A stretch of 64,000 nt of DNA from Panacagrimonas perspica (lineage in GTDB: Bacteria; Pseudomonadota; Gammaproteobacteria; Nevskiales; Nevskiaceae): positions 809,534 through 873,533 of the forward strand of contig NZ_SOBT01000008.1 of NCBI RefSeq assembly GCF_004364935.1, given 5' to 3'. Positions 26,270-34,324 of the stretch are shown here, piece after piece (position 1 is the first letter of the stretch; every line of letters starts with the position of its first letter). The notes below the pieces were generated by a model, which was not told the DNA's origin, did not search any database, and saw nothing but the letters and a program-made list of their open reading frames with translations. The position numbers and the translations under genes were made by a program.

Positions 26270-27477
26270 GCCATCTGAGCGTCGAAGCGGCATTCGCGAA
26301 GCTCGACGAGGCCATCGCCGCGTTGCCGGTTATGCAGCTGCCGCTCGGGCAGGCGCTCAACCGCGTGACGGCCGCACCGCTCGCGGCGTACTGCGACCTG
26401 CCGCCGTTCGACCAGAGCGCGATGGACGGTTACGCGCTGCGCGTCGCCGATGCCACGCCTTCGCCGGTATCTCTGCCGTTGTCGACGACCGTTGCAGCGG
26501 GGCCGCACGACACGCTGCCGGTGCTGCCGGCCGGACACGCTTGCCGCATCTACACCGGCGGCCTGATTCCGCAGGGCGCCGATGCCGTGGTGCGCCAGGA
26601 ATGGACGGCGCGCGACGGCGAGACCGTGATCATCCAGCGGCCCACACCGCTCGGACAGGACATCCGTCGCCAGGGCGAGGAATTGCGCCGCGGCACCGAA
26701 CTGATCGAAGCCGGACGACGGCTCAACGCCGGACACATCGCGATGCTCTCGATGGCCGGCGTGGCCGATGCCGCCGTGCGCCGCGCGCCGCGCATTCGCG
26801 TGCTGGTCAGCGGCGACGAGGTCGTCGATGCCGGTCGCGCGCTCAGGCCGGGCGAGGTCTACAACGCCAACGGGCCGCTGATCCAGGCGTGGCTGGCGCA
26901 GGCCGGTTACGCCGACGTCAGCGTCGCTGCCGTGGGCGATACCGAGCAGGCCGTGCGCGAGGCGCTGCAGCAGGCGTTTGCGCAGTCCGACCTGGTGCTG
27001 ACCACCGGCGGCGTCTCGGTCGGCGACAAGGACCTGATCGCGCCGGAAGCAGAGAAGCTCGGCGCCCGGCGCGTGCTGTGGAAGGTCGCGCAGAAGCCCG
27101 GCAAGCCGCTGTACGTGGCGCGACATGGCGCTGCGCTGCTGATCGGCCTGCCCGGAAATCCGGCGTCGGTGCTGGTGAATCTCGCCACGTTCGTGCGTCG
27201 CGCACTCGACCGGCTCGAAGACGTGAAGACCGTGGCGCCGCATCTGCAGGCTGGCGTGCTGGCGAGCCCCATCAAGGCGGATTCAGAGCGCGAGTCCTGG
27301 GTGCGCGTGCGCATCGAGGTGGACGCGCAAGGCCTCACCCGCGTGCTGCCGCAGACGCACCAGGCTTCGCACATGCTGAGCAATCTCTCGGCGGCCGATG
27401 CGCTGGCCTGGGTTCCCGTGAGCGATGCGCCGATCCCGGCGGGCCACACGGTGCGATGGCTGAGCCTGGGCCTGTAG
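26266..27477 (+). CDS. moeA: Molybdopterin molybdotransferase
   Basis: A 403-residue MoeA that inserts molybdate into adenylylated molybdopterin. Visible motifs are PPFDQSAMDGYALR, IYTGGLIPQGADAVVRQE, the TTGGVSVGDKD loop of the central domain, and GLPGNPASVLVN. The GTG start at 26266 overlaps the moaCB stop (GTGA). Its last 22 bases overlap the next gene. It completes a mobA-moaA-moaD-moaE-moaCB-moeA set, with no moaB or mogA gene separate from the fusion in this window. Confidence 0.94.
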   Translation: MSHLSVEAAFAKLDEAIAALPVMQLPLGQALNRVTAAPLAAYCDLPPFDQSAMDGYALRVADATPSPVSLPLSTTVAAGPHDTLPVLPAGHACRIYTGGLIPQGADAVVRQEWTARDGETVIIQRPTPLGQDIRRQGEELRRGTELIEAGRRLNAGHIAMLSMAGVADAAVRRAPRIRVLVSGDEVVDAGRALRPGEVYNANGPLIQAWLAQAGYADVSVAAVGDTEQAVREALQQAFAQSDLVLTTGGVSVGDKDLIAPEAEKLGARRVLWKVAQKPGKPLYVARHGAALLIGLPGNPASVLVNLATFVRRALDRLEDVKTVAPHLQAGVLASPIKADSERESWVRVRIEVDAQGLTRVLPQTHQASHMLSNLSAADALAWVPVSDAPIPAGHTVRWLSLGL

Positions 27478-27941
27478 TAGCGAAGTCCGCGCGGGGCATC
27501 GCGATCGTGACCGCCGCGGTCGTGCTGCTCGATGGACTCGGCAAGATCTGGAACCTGCCGAACACGATCCTGGGTCTGTCGCTGGGCGTGCTGACGCTGC
27601 CGTTTGGCGGGCGCTTGGGCTTCGGGCACAACGCCGTCGAGTTCATGGAGTGTCCGCTGATGGATCGATTCGCGCCGTGCGGCGCGATCACGCTGGGCAA
27701 CGTGATCCTGTACGGCCGTCACGCGTACGGACTCGCCGAGCACGAGCGTGTGCACACGCTGCAGGGGCAGTTCATCGGTCCGGCTTATCTGCCGCTCAAT
27801 GTGATCGGCATGGCGCTGTCGCTTTTGAGCTGGCCGGTGAAGCGACTGCGCAGGCCCGGCTGCGGACCGTTCCACGGACGCCTCAACTTCATGGAAGGGC
27901 ATCCCGCAAAGGACGGCCTGTATCCGGGTCGAAGGCCGTAG
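27456..27941 (+). CDS. Small membrane protein with an HExxH-like motif, unknown function
   Basis: A 161-residue protein starting in another frame inside the moeA end. It has hydrophobic segments at residues ~13-50 (GIAIVTAAVVLLDGLG, ILGLSLGVLTLPFGG) and ~105-125 (LPLNVIGMALSLLSW). The sequence YGLAEHERVHTLQGQF contains H-E-R-V-H, matching the zinc-binding HExxH of metallopeptidases, though this short motif can occur by chance. I do not recognise the family. It is translationally linked to the molybdenum-cofactor operon. Its TAG stop (27939-27941) is part of a palindromic repeat. Confidence 0.65.
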   Translation: MAEPGPVVAKSARGIAIVTAAVVLLDGLGKIWNLPNTILGLSLGVLTLPFGGRLGFGHNAVEFMECPLMDRFAPCGAITLGNVILYGRHAYGLAEHERVHTLQGQFIGPAYLPLNVIGMALSLLSWPVKRLRRPGCGPFHGRLNFMEGHPAKDGLYPGRRP

Positions 27942-28005
27942 CCCGGGCGAAGCCCGGGGGGCCGTTCGATCTGCCAGCGCAACCCAGGGCTCCGCCCGGG
28001 CTACG
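27938..28005. repeat. Paired palindromic repeat, copy 5
   Basis: gtagcccgggcgaagcccgg and gctccgcccgggctac flank about 30 bases. The TAG at its left end is the stop codon of the gene 27456-27941. It separates convergent operons. Confidence 0.85.
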
Positions 28006-28013
28006 TCTGCGTT

Positions 28014-28790
28014 TCAGAGATCGACCGGCAGCTCCAGGTATTCGCGATAGATGAAATCGCGATGGTCCATCAGGATCTTCGACGTCGCCTTCTTCAGGAT
28101 CGGATCGACGTTGGTGTAGACGTCGCGGAACATGTCCGGCATCGGGCACTGATCGTTGCCCAGCGGCTCGAGCATGGCGGCGACACAGGCCCAGTAGATG
28201 TCGAGCGCCGTGAGCGTCTGGCCGATCAGGAAGCGGCTTCCGCGCGCCTTCTGCGATTCGAGCTGTTTCGTGAACCGGTCGAGGATCTCGGCACAACGGT
28301 GTGACGCGGCCACGCCGGCTTCGTCGCTGTACCAGTATTTCTTTCCGAGCGCGGCGTAGACGGCCCGCGTCTGCTCGTCGCGATCCGGCCGCGTGAAATC
28401 ACGGACCATGATGTGACGGCGATTCCACGTGAAGCCGTTCTCTCCGGCGAGTTCGTTGGCCAGACCGAACATCAGGATGCGATCGTCCCAGTCCTCCGGA
28501 ATCAGCCTCGGCGTCGGGGCGAGGCGTTCGAACAGGAACAGCTGCTCGATCCACGTGGAGCGCGGCGGCTCGTCGTTCCAGCAGGCCACCGGCGCGGTGG
28601 TCTGCGCCGTCCAGCGCAACAGGTCGGGATTCGGACCCAGGATGTCCTGGCGCGCCTTCACGTACTTGAGCTTCTTGACGTGCAGGATGCCTTTCGCGGC
28701 TTCGCTGAAAGGGCCGGGCACCATCGGCGTGAGCACCACGCGCAGGCCTGGCATCTTGATGGCGTCGGCAACCTCGACGTACTGGGCCAT
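28014..28790 (-). CDS. Glutathione S-transferase-like protein
   Basis: A 258-residue protein. The N-terminal ~95 residues fit a thioredoxin-like GST fold (LRVVLTPMVPGPFSEAAKGIL, then APVACWNDEPPRSTWIEQ). The C-terminal helical domain contains GSRFLIGQTLTALDIYWACV, the N-capping and hydrophobic-staple region of GSTs. The catalytic Ser/Tyr/Cys is not obvious, so the chemistry (conjugation, isomerisation or reductive cleavage) is open. It is the last gene of a four-gene minus-strand operon; the VOC gene is 23 bases upstream. Confidence 0.75.
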   Translation of the reverse strand: MAQYVEVADAIKMPGLRVVLTPMVPGPFSEAAKGILHVKKLKYVKARQDILGPNPDLLRWTAQTTAPVACWNDEPPRSTWIEQLFLFERLAPTPRLIPEDWDDRILMFGLANELAGENGFTWNRRHIMVRDFTRPDRDEQTRAVYAALGKKYWYSDEAGVAASHRCAEILDRFTKQLESQKARGSRFLIGQTLTALDIYWACVAAMLEPLGNDQCPMPDMFRDVYTNVDPILKKATSKILMDHRDFIYREYLELPVDL

Positions 28791-28813
28791 GCGGACTCCC
28801 GGGGTTGACCTGC

Positions 28814-29500
28814 TTACTGGTTCTTGGGCGGCGCGATGCCGGTCAGCGACGTGCGCGCCGACATCTCGATCCAGTTGCCGTCCGGGTCCTTGACGAAGCC
28901 GTAGCGCGCGACGTTGCCGAAGCTGACCGCCTCGCGCGCGATCTGCCCGCCCCGCGCGACGATGTCCGCCATCGCCTGGTCGGCGTCGAAGATCTGCACC
29001 GTGAGATAGCGATAGCCCGGTGCGATGAAATCCTCGGTCTGGCCGCCGCCCGGACCCTGCTCGACGAACAGCAGCGTGTCGCCGCAGCGCGCGGTGCTGT
29101 CGTCCACGCGATCGAACTCCATCGCGCGCGTGTAGAAGGTCATCATCCGCGCGACATCGGGCGTGCGCACCGTGATGCCGATGCGCGTCACGCCGTGGGT
29201 TCCCGGCGGAACGGTACGAACCATGCCGCCGTCCGGATGGCGGCCTTCCCAGGCCGGCATGTCCGGCCGCGCGATCGTGAGCCCGACGTAGCCGGTGGGC
29301 GGCAACGCAGGCAGATCGTCGGACCAGTGATTCACCTTCACGACCGAGTTGTGGGCATCGAAACGGTGCTGCACCCAGCCCTTCTTCAGCTCCAGTTCGT
29401 GGTCCAGGCGCAGACCCACGGTGCCACCCCAGAACTCGCGGTGGTTGCCGATCTGGCGCGTGAACAGTCCGATATCGAGATGGGGCTTGGCGAGTTTCAT
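28814..29500 (-). CDS. VOC (glyoxalase/bleomycin-resistance/dioxygenase) superfamily protein
   Basis: A 228-residue protein with two paired beta-alpha-beta-beta-beta modules. The first starts KPHLDIGLFTRQIGNHREFW; the second has ITVRTPDVARMMTFYTRAMEF and ends KDPDGNWIEMS, a common VOC ending whose Glu is often a metal ligand. The start ATG at 29500 is 4 bases after the stop of the upstream phosphotransferase-like gene. The reaction is unknown; VOC proteins include ring-cleaving dioxygenases, isomerases and glutathione-dependent lyases, which fits the GST gene next to it. Confidence 0.8.
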   Translation of the reverse strand: MKLAKPHLDIGLFTRQIGNHREFWGGTVGLRLDHELELKKGWVQHRFDAHNSVVKVNHWSDDLPALPPTGYVGLTIARPDMPAWEGRHPDGGMVRTVPPGTHGVTRIGITVRTPDVARMMTFYTRAMEFDRVDDSTARCGDTLLFVEQGPGGGQTEDFIAPGYRYLTVQIFDADQAMADIVARGGQIAREAVSFGNVARYGFVKDPDGNWIEMSARTSLTGIAPPKNQ

Positions 29501-29504
29501 GGCG

Positions 29505-30581
29505 TCAACCGGGCAGGGCGTCGAGCGCGTTGTTGTCCAGCGCCTGCAGTGCACCGCCGAGCGCCATGTGCATCAGCATCTTGTCGCCGCGCTCGGTGCG
29601 CTTGACGATCAGCGTCGCTGCAATCGCGACGGCGATCACCGCGAAGCTGTAGTGCGCGTAATCGCGCATCAGGTGATCGAAGCTGTAGTCCTTCACGCCG
29701 AACGCGAGCAGATCCTCGTGGTAGCCCTTCAGCAGCGCTCGCTCGTTGGCCTTGCGCGTGTCGCGATCGAAGATGCCGCTGAGGAAATACGCGACGTCCA
29801 TGCCGGTGCCGAGGAAGTTGCTGGTCTGCCAGTCGACCACGCAGATGCGATCGTTCGGGCCGCCGAACAGCATGTTGTCGGGCCTGAAATCGCAGTGCGA
29901 GAACGTCTTCGGAAAGTCGCGCGGCCGATTCCAGTACGCGTGGTTCTTCACGTACTTGTCGCCGACCAGCTTGAACTCCGGCGTCAGGTAATCGGTGTAG
30001 TGCTTGTTGATGTGATCCCACGACCGCTCGATCAGCTCGGTGGTGTAGAAGCCCTGCGCACCTTCGGGCACGTACAGCCAGGGCTGCGCCATGAGTTCCT
30101 TGTCGTTCCAGAAGGTGGCGTGCAGCATCGCCGCCTCCTTGAGCGCCTTGCGTGCGTCCTCGAGCGTGCAGCCCTTGAACTGGTCGCCCTGCCGCGCCGG
30201 CGCCATGTCCTCGAACAGCAGCGTGAAGTCGTTGGCCTTGTCGATCTCCGCGACATAGAGCTTCGGCGTGCGGATCTTCGCGCGGTGTGCGAGCTGCTGG
30301 TAGAACATGACCTCCGAGCGATAGAAGCCCATCGTCTTGCCGGATTCCGCGGCCGTTGCATTGGCCGACGGAAATTTTCCGACCAGGGACTTCGGCGCGC
30401 CCGGCGCGGGCGTGCCGTCGTACTCGAGGTGGAAGCGGCGCGTCTCGCCCAGCTGTCCGGTGCCGACCTGTTCCATCCTCAGGCTGCGGACCTTGGCGTC
30501 GATCTCGCGGCCCGCCAGCGCCTGCGTCATCCATTCGGGCGTGACCTGCTCGGGTGTGACGACGGCGATGCTCTGCGGCAT
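29505..30581 (-). CDS. Aminoglycoside phosphotransferase/choline-kinase-like protein (APH fold)
   Basis: A 358-residue APH-fold kinase. The nucleotide-binding lobe includes LVGKFPSANATAAES and FYRSEVMFYQQLAHRA; the catalytic loop is FSHCDFRPDNMLFGG (His-x-Asp-x5-Asn) and the metal site ICVVDWQTSNFLGTGMD. The phosphate acceptor is unknown; relatives sit in catabolic clusters rather than antibiotic-resistance loci. The start ATG 30581 has GGAG upstream. A much longer open frame upstream (to 32225) is antisense to the AraC gene and rejected. It is the second gene of the four-gene operon. Confidence 0.8.
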   Translation of the reverse strand: MPQSIAVVTPEQVTPEWMTQALAGREIDAKVRSLRMEQVGTGQLGETRRFHLEYDGTPAPGAPKSLVGKFPSANATAAESGKTMGFYRSEVMFYQQLAHRAKIRTPKLYVAEIDKANDFTLLFEDMAPARQGDQFKGCTLEDARKALKEAAMLHATFWNDKELMAQPWLYVPEGAQGFYTTELIERSWDHINKHYTDYLTPEFKLVGDKYVKNHAYWNRPRDFPKTFSHCDFRPDNMLFGGPNDRICVVDWQTSNFLGTGMDVAYFLSGIFDRDTRKANERALLKGYHEDLLAFGVKDYSFDHLMRDYAHYSFAVIAVAIAATLIVKRTERGDKMLMHMALGGALQALDNNALDALPG

Positions 30582-30610
30582 TCGGATTTTCTCCAGGTAT
30601 CGGTTGGGGG

Positions 30611-31186
30611 TCAGGCGGCCTTGGACTTGGTCCACTCGACGGCGGACGGCTCCGGCAGCGGGCAGGTCTCGCTGACGAGCTGCGTCACCTTCAGGATGCG
30701 GCCCAGGCCCAGGGCCATGGCGCTCCACATCAGCAGCTCGGTGATCTGCTCGTCGGTGAAGTGCTTCTTGAGTTCGACGAAGTGTCCTTCGTTGATCTCG
30801 TGGTGATTGTTGCCGAACGCGGTGGCGAAACGCACGACGGCGCGCTCCTTGTCGTTGAGCGTCTTGGAATCGACGCCGGGGATGGCCGTGATGTCCTGCT
30901 CGCCGACTTCCGGCGTGTAGCGCACGGCCTGGCACAGCTGGCACTGCGTGCCCTGGGCGATGGCCAGGCGCGCCAGCTCGGTGATGCGGGGGCCGAGCTT
31001 GTTGTCGAACCAGATGCTGAAGTAATACGGGAAAAAGGTTTCGCAGTGCTTGGGGATGTTCCCGAGCAGGCCCATGTACTCCTGGAAGTGCGGCAGGAAT
31101 GCCGGATCGACCTTCGGATACAGGTCGTCGGCGATGTTGCGCATGTACGGCGTCAGGTCCTTGTGTGCGACGGTTCCGACCAGCAT
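30611..31186 (-). CDS. Carboxymuconolactone decarboxylase/AhpD-like protein
   Basis: A 191-residue, helical CMD/AhpD-type protein. The signature is ELARLAIAQGTQCQLCQAVRY, where CxxC plus the nearby His/Glu positions are the alkylhydroperoxidase-like site, and VVRFATAFGNNHHEINEGHF in the second half. The function could be peroxide reduction or a decarboxylase/tautomerase step. The ATG at 31186 has GAGGAG upstream. As the first gene of the minus-strand operon it faces the AraC regulator across ~175 bases. Confidence 0.8.
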   Translation of the reverse strand: MLVGTVAHKDLTPYMRNIADDLYPKVDPAFLPHFQEYMGLLGNIPKHCETFFPYYFSIWFDNKLGPRITELARLAIAQGTQCQLCQAVRYTPEVGEQDITAIPGVDSKTLNDKERAVVRFATAFGNNHHEINEGHFVELKKHFTDEQITELLMWSAMALGLGRILKVTQLVSETCPLPEPSAVEWTKSKAA

Positions 31187-31302
31187 GGCGTTCTCCTCGG
31201 GTTCTGGCAGCAGGTAAGACGATGCTAGACACGCCCGGCGTGGCGAAATTGGCCTCAACTGACATGGGAGTGGGCCTGACCGGACCCCGGGGCGCGCCCG
31301 GA

Positions 31303-31332
31303 TTCAGCCGGGAGGCGTGCGGCGCCCATAAT
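31303..31332 (+). promoter_or_regulatory. Possible sigma-70 promoter of the AraC-type gene
   Basis: TTCAGC (weak -35) and CATAAT (good -10) are 18 bases apart, with the start expected near 31339, about 22 bases before the ATG. The rest of the divergent region (31187-31302) may hold the regulator's binding sites, but I see no clear direct repeat. Confidence 0.35.
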
Positions 31333-31361
31333 CGGGACACAAGGACCTGGAGGAGAACGCC

Positions 31362-32345
31362 ATGGCCCCCCCCCAGATGGCGCTGGTCGATCATTGGAAC
31401 GACCAGGAAGCCTGGACCACCGCTCGCGTCGCACCCGACAGGCAGTTCGACTGCTGGCGGGATTTCGTGGTCGACGCCCACATGCACTGGGCCATCAAGC
31501 CCGTGCGTTGCGATCATTTCCCGGCTTTCATCCGCCAAGGACGCTTCGACGGCTTTCGTGTCACGCACCTGACCTCGCTGCTCGGCGGCATCGTCGGCGT
31601 CCGCGGTTCGCGCGAGATCGCGCAGGATGCCGAGGCGCTCTACAACCTGATCTACATCGCCGACGGCTCGATCGAACTCGCGATCGGGGGCGATGCCATC
31701 GCGCTGACGCCGGGCACGTTCGCGCTGTGGGACACGACGCGCCCGATGACCTTCACGACGGGCCAGAACCTGCGGCAGGTCACGTTCGCGGTGCCGCAGG
31801 CGCAGTTGCGGCGCGTGCTGCCGCGGGCCGACGACTACGTGGGCCGCAAGCTCGAGGCCACGGCCGGCGTCAGCCGCCTGTTCATCGATCACCTGTTGTC
31901 GCTCGACGACAGCTTCGGCGCGCTGCCGCGCAACACCGCGGGCCACGTGCTCAATGCCACGATGGAACTGCTGGCCGCGACGCTCACCGCCAAGGTGCCG
32001 CTGCCCGAGCACGGCGGCTCGTCGACGCTGCTGCGCCAGATCGTCGACTACACGCTGCGCCATCTCGAGCAGCCCGACCTGAGCACGCGCCAGATCGCAG
32101 CAGCCAACGGCATCAGCGAGCGGCATCTGCATCGTCTGTTCGAGCCGCTGCAGGCGACGCCGGCGGTCTGGATCCGCCAGCAGCGTCTGGAGCGCTGCCG
32201 GCGCGAACTGCGCGACGCGACGCACCTGAGCATCACGGACATCGCCTATCGCTGGGGTTTTCGCGATTCGGGGACGTTCAGCAAGATCTTCCGGCGCGAG
32301 TTCGGGGTGTGTCCGCGAGAGTTGAGGGCAGGGCGTCTCTCGTAG
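31362..32345 (+). CDS. AraC/XylS-family transcriptional regulator
   Basis: A 327-residue regulator. The N-terminal ~200 residues form a cupin-like sensing domain (LYNLIYIADGSIELAIGGDAI). The C-terminal ~110 residues hold two helix-turn-helix motifs (LSTRQIAAANGISERHLHRLF and ITDIAYRWGFRDSGTFSKIF) of the AraC type. It is similar in layout to regulators of aromatic and amine catabolism. Divergent transcription from the CMD/APH/VOC/GST operon makes that operon its likely target. Its TAG stop is the first TAG of a palindromic repeat. Confidence 0.88.
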   Translation: MAPPQMALVDHWNDQEAWTTARVAPDRQFDCWRDFVVDAHMHWAIKPVRCDHFPAFIRQGRFDGFRVTHLTSLLGGIVGVRGSREIAQDAEALYNLIYIADGSIELAIGGDAIALTPGTFALWDTTRPMTFTTGQNLRQVTFAVPQAQLRRVLPRADDYVGRKLEATAGVSRLFIDHLLSLDDSFGALPRNTAGHVLNATMELLAATLTAKVPLPEHGGSSTLLRQIVDYTLRHLEQPDLSTRQIAAANGISERHLHRLFEPLQATPAVWIRQQRLERCRRELRDATHLSITDIAYRWGFRDSGTFSKIFRREFGVCPRELRAGRLS

Positions 32346-32409
32346 CCCGGACGAAGTCCGGGACTTCCTTCGTAGACGGAGCGCAACCCCGGACTTCGTC
32401 CGGGCTACG
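32342..32409. repeat. Paired palindromic repeat, copy 6, supplying two stop codons
   Basis: gtagcccggacgaagtccgg and ccggacttcgtccgggctac are perfectly inverted around ~27 bases. The TAG at 32343-32345 stops the AraC-type gene on the plus strand, and the TAG at 32407-32405 stops rsmA on the minus strand. Confidence 0.9.
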
Positions 32410-33250
32410 GGTGCTCGATGGGCCGTCGTGCGATGAGGTTGGCGACGCGGGCGAAATCCTCTGCCGACAAACGCTCCGCCCGTTCGCGCGGGTCGATGCC
32501 GGCCTGCACGAATTCTTCCGGCGTCACCATCGTCCGCAGGCTGTTGCCGAGTTGCTTGCGGCGCTGCCCGAAGGCGGCGGCCACGACCTTGTCGAACACG
32601 CGGATATCCACGATCTCGAACGCCGGCGGTCGCGGCACCAGGTACACGATCGCCGAATCCACCTGCGGCGGTGGATTGAAGGCGCCGGGGCCGACGTTGA
32701 ACAGGTGCGTCACTTCGGCGCGCGCCGCCAGGGCCACCGACAGCCGTCCGTAGGCGTCTTCGCCGGGCGCGGCCGCCATGCGATCGACGACTTCCTTCTG
32801 CAGCATGAACAGCATGTCCTTCACGACATGCGCCTGCTCCAGGAGATGGAACAGCAGCGGCGTGGAGATGTTGTACGGCAGGTTGCCGATCAGACGCAGC
32901 AACTCGCCGGGACGGGCGAGGGCGGCGAAGTCGAACTCCAGCGCATCCGCCATGTGGATCGTCAGGCCGTCCGAATGGCCGCAGGCTTCGCGCAGCGGCT
33001 CGATGACATCGCGATCGATCTCCACCACTTCGAGCTGGCCGATGCGGGCGAGCAGCGGCGCGGTCAGTGCGCCGCGTCCGGGGCCGATCTCGATGATGCG
33101 ATCCGCGGGTTTCGGATCGAGTGCATTCAGGATGCGCGCGATGATGCGGCCGTCGTGCAGGAAATGCTGGCCGAAGCGCTTCTTGGCGTATGCGCCTTCA
33201 CGCGTCGCGTATTGCGACGCTCCCGGACCTTCCGACGATCCGCGGCTCAT
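32405..33250 (-). CDS. rsmA: 16S rRNA dimethyladenosine transferase
   Basis: A 281-residue SAM-dependent methyltransferase of the KsgA/RsmA family that dimethylates two adjacent adenosines near the 16S rRNA 3' end. Motifs: [12 protein letters not shown]-binding [11 protein letters not shown], acidic VVEIDRDVI, and catalytic motif NLPYNIS. The C-terminal helical domain follows. The start overlaps the pdxA stop (33247-33250). The stop codon lies in a repeat shared with the convergent gene. No apaG or apaH follows, unlike in many proteobacteria. Confidence 0.96.
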   Translation of the reverse strand: MSRGSSEGPGASQYATREGAYAKKRFGQHFLHDGRIIARILNALDPKPADRIIEIGPGRGALTAPLLARIGQLEVVEIDRDVIEPLREACGHSDGLTIHMADALEFDFAALARPGELLRLIGNLPYNISTPLLFHLLEQAHVVKDMLFMLQKEVVDRMAAAPGEDAYGRLSVALAARAEVTHLFNVGPGAFNPPPQVDSAIVYLVPRPPAFEIVDIRVFDKVVAAAFGQRRKQLGNSLRTMVTPEEFVQAGIDPRERAERLSAEDFARVANLIARRPIEHP

Positions 33251-34260
33251 CCGATGGGCTTGTCGTCGCGGGTCGCCGCGATCCGGAGCTGGCAGAGCTG
33301 GATGGCGAGATCGATCGCCGCCTGCAGGCTGCCTTCGTCGGCCTTGCCGGTGCCGGCGAGATCCAGCGCCGTGCCGTGATCCACCGAGGTCCGCACGATC
33401 GGCAGGCCCAGCGTGACATTGACGGCCTCTCCGAAGCCCGCGTGCTTGAGCACCGGCAGGCCCTGGTCGTGGTACATGGCCAGCACGGCGTCGGCACCGG
33501 CCAGGCGCGCCGGCACGAACAGCGTGTCTGCCGGCAGCGGGCCGATCAGGTCCATGCCGTTGCCGCGCAGGTCCTCGATCACCGGCTCGATGACGTCGAT
33601 CTCCTCGCGTCCCAGGTGTCCACCTTCGCCGGCGTGCGGGTTCAGGCCGCAGACGAGGATGCGCGGGTTGGCGCAGCCGAACTTGTCGCGCAGGTCCTCG
33701 TGCAGCACGCGCAAGGTGCTCGTCAGCCGGCGCTTGGTGATGGCCTTGGGAACCGACGACAGCGGCAGGTGCGTGGTCACCAGTGCGACGCGAAGCTGGT
33801 TGGCCACCAGCATCATCACCGGCGTGCGCACGCGCAGCAGGTCGGCGAGGAATTCGGTGTGGCCGCTGAACGCGAAGCCGGCGTCGTTGATGACGCTCTT
33901 CTGTACCGGACCGGTGACCAGCGCCTGCGCGTCGCCGCCGCGACAGGCCGCAACGGCGACACGCAGGGTTTCGAGCACGTAGCCGGCGTTGGCCGGATCC
34001 AGCTTGCCGGGCTCGCAGGGTGCGGCCATCGACACCGGCAGCACGGTCAGGAACCCGGCTTCGTTGGCCTCGGCAGGCGCCGAGAGATCGGCATCTTCCA
34101 GCGCGATCGCCAGGCCCAGCTCGAGTGCGCGAGCACGCAGCAGCTGAGGATCACAGACGGCGACGAGCTCCGCTCCCCAGGATTCCTGCGCCAGGCGCAG
34201 GATCAGATCGGGCCCGATACCGGCAGGTTCGCCAGGCGTGATCAGGATGCGGGGAATCAT
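33247..34260 (-). CDS. pdxA: 4-hydroxythreonine-4-phosphate dehydrogenase
   Basis: A 337-residue PdxA acting in pyridoxal 5'-phosphate synthesis. It starts [20 protein letters not shown] and includes [27 protein letters not shown] and [12 protein letters not shown], with the metal-binding histidines characteristic of the family. Gene order surA-pdxA-rsmA is conserved in gammaproteobacteria. It lies 64 bases downstream of surA. Confidence 0.96.
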   Translation of the reverse strand: MIPRILITPGEPAGIGPDLILRLAQESWGAELVAVCDPQLLRARALELGLAIALEDADLSAPAEANEAGFLTVLPVSMAAPCEPGKLDPANAGYVLETLRVAVAACRGGDAQALVTGPVQKSVINDAGFAFSGHTEFLADLLRVRTPVMMLVANQLRVALVTTHLPLSSVPKAITKRRLTSTLRVLHEDLRDKFGCANPRILVCGLNPHAGEGGHLGREEIDVIEPVIEDLRGNGMDLIGPLPADTLFVPARLAGADAVLAMYHDQGLPVLKHAGFGEAVNVTLGLPIVRTSVDHGTALDLAGTGKADEGSLQAAIDLAIQLCQLRIAATRDDKPIG

Positions 34261-34324
34261 CAGGGCCTGTGACTACCGGGTGGATCGATGCGACCGGGGC
34301 GGGGATGCCCCGATGCGGGCAAGC

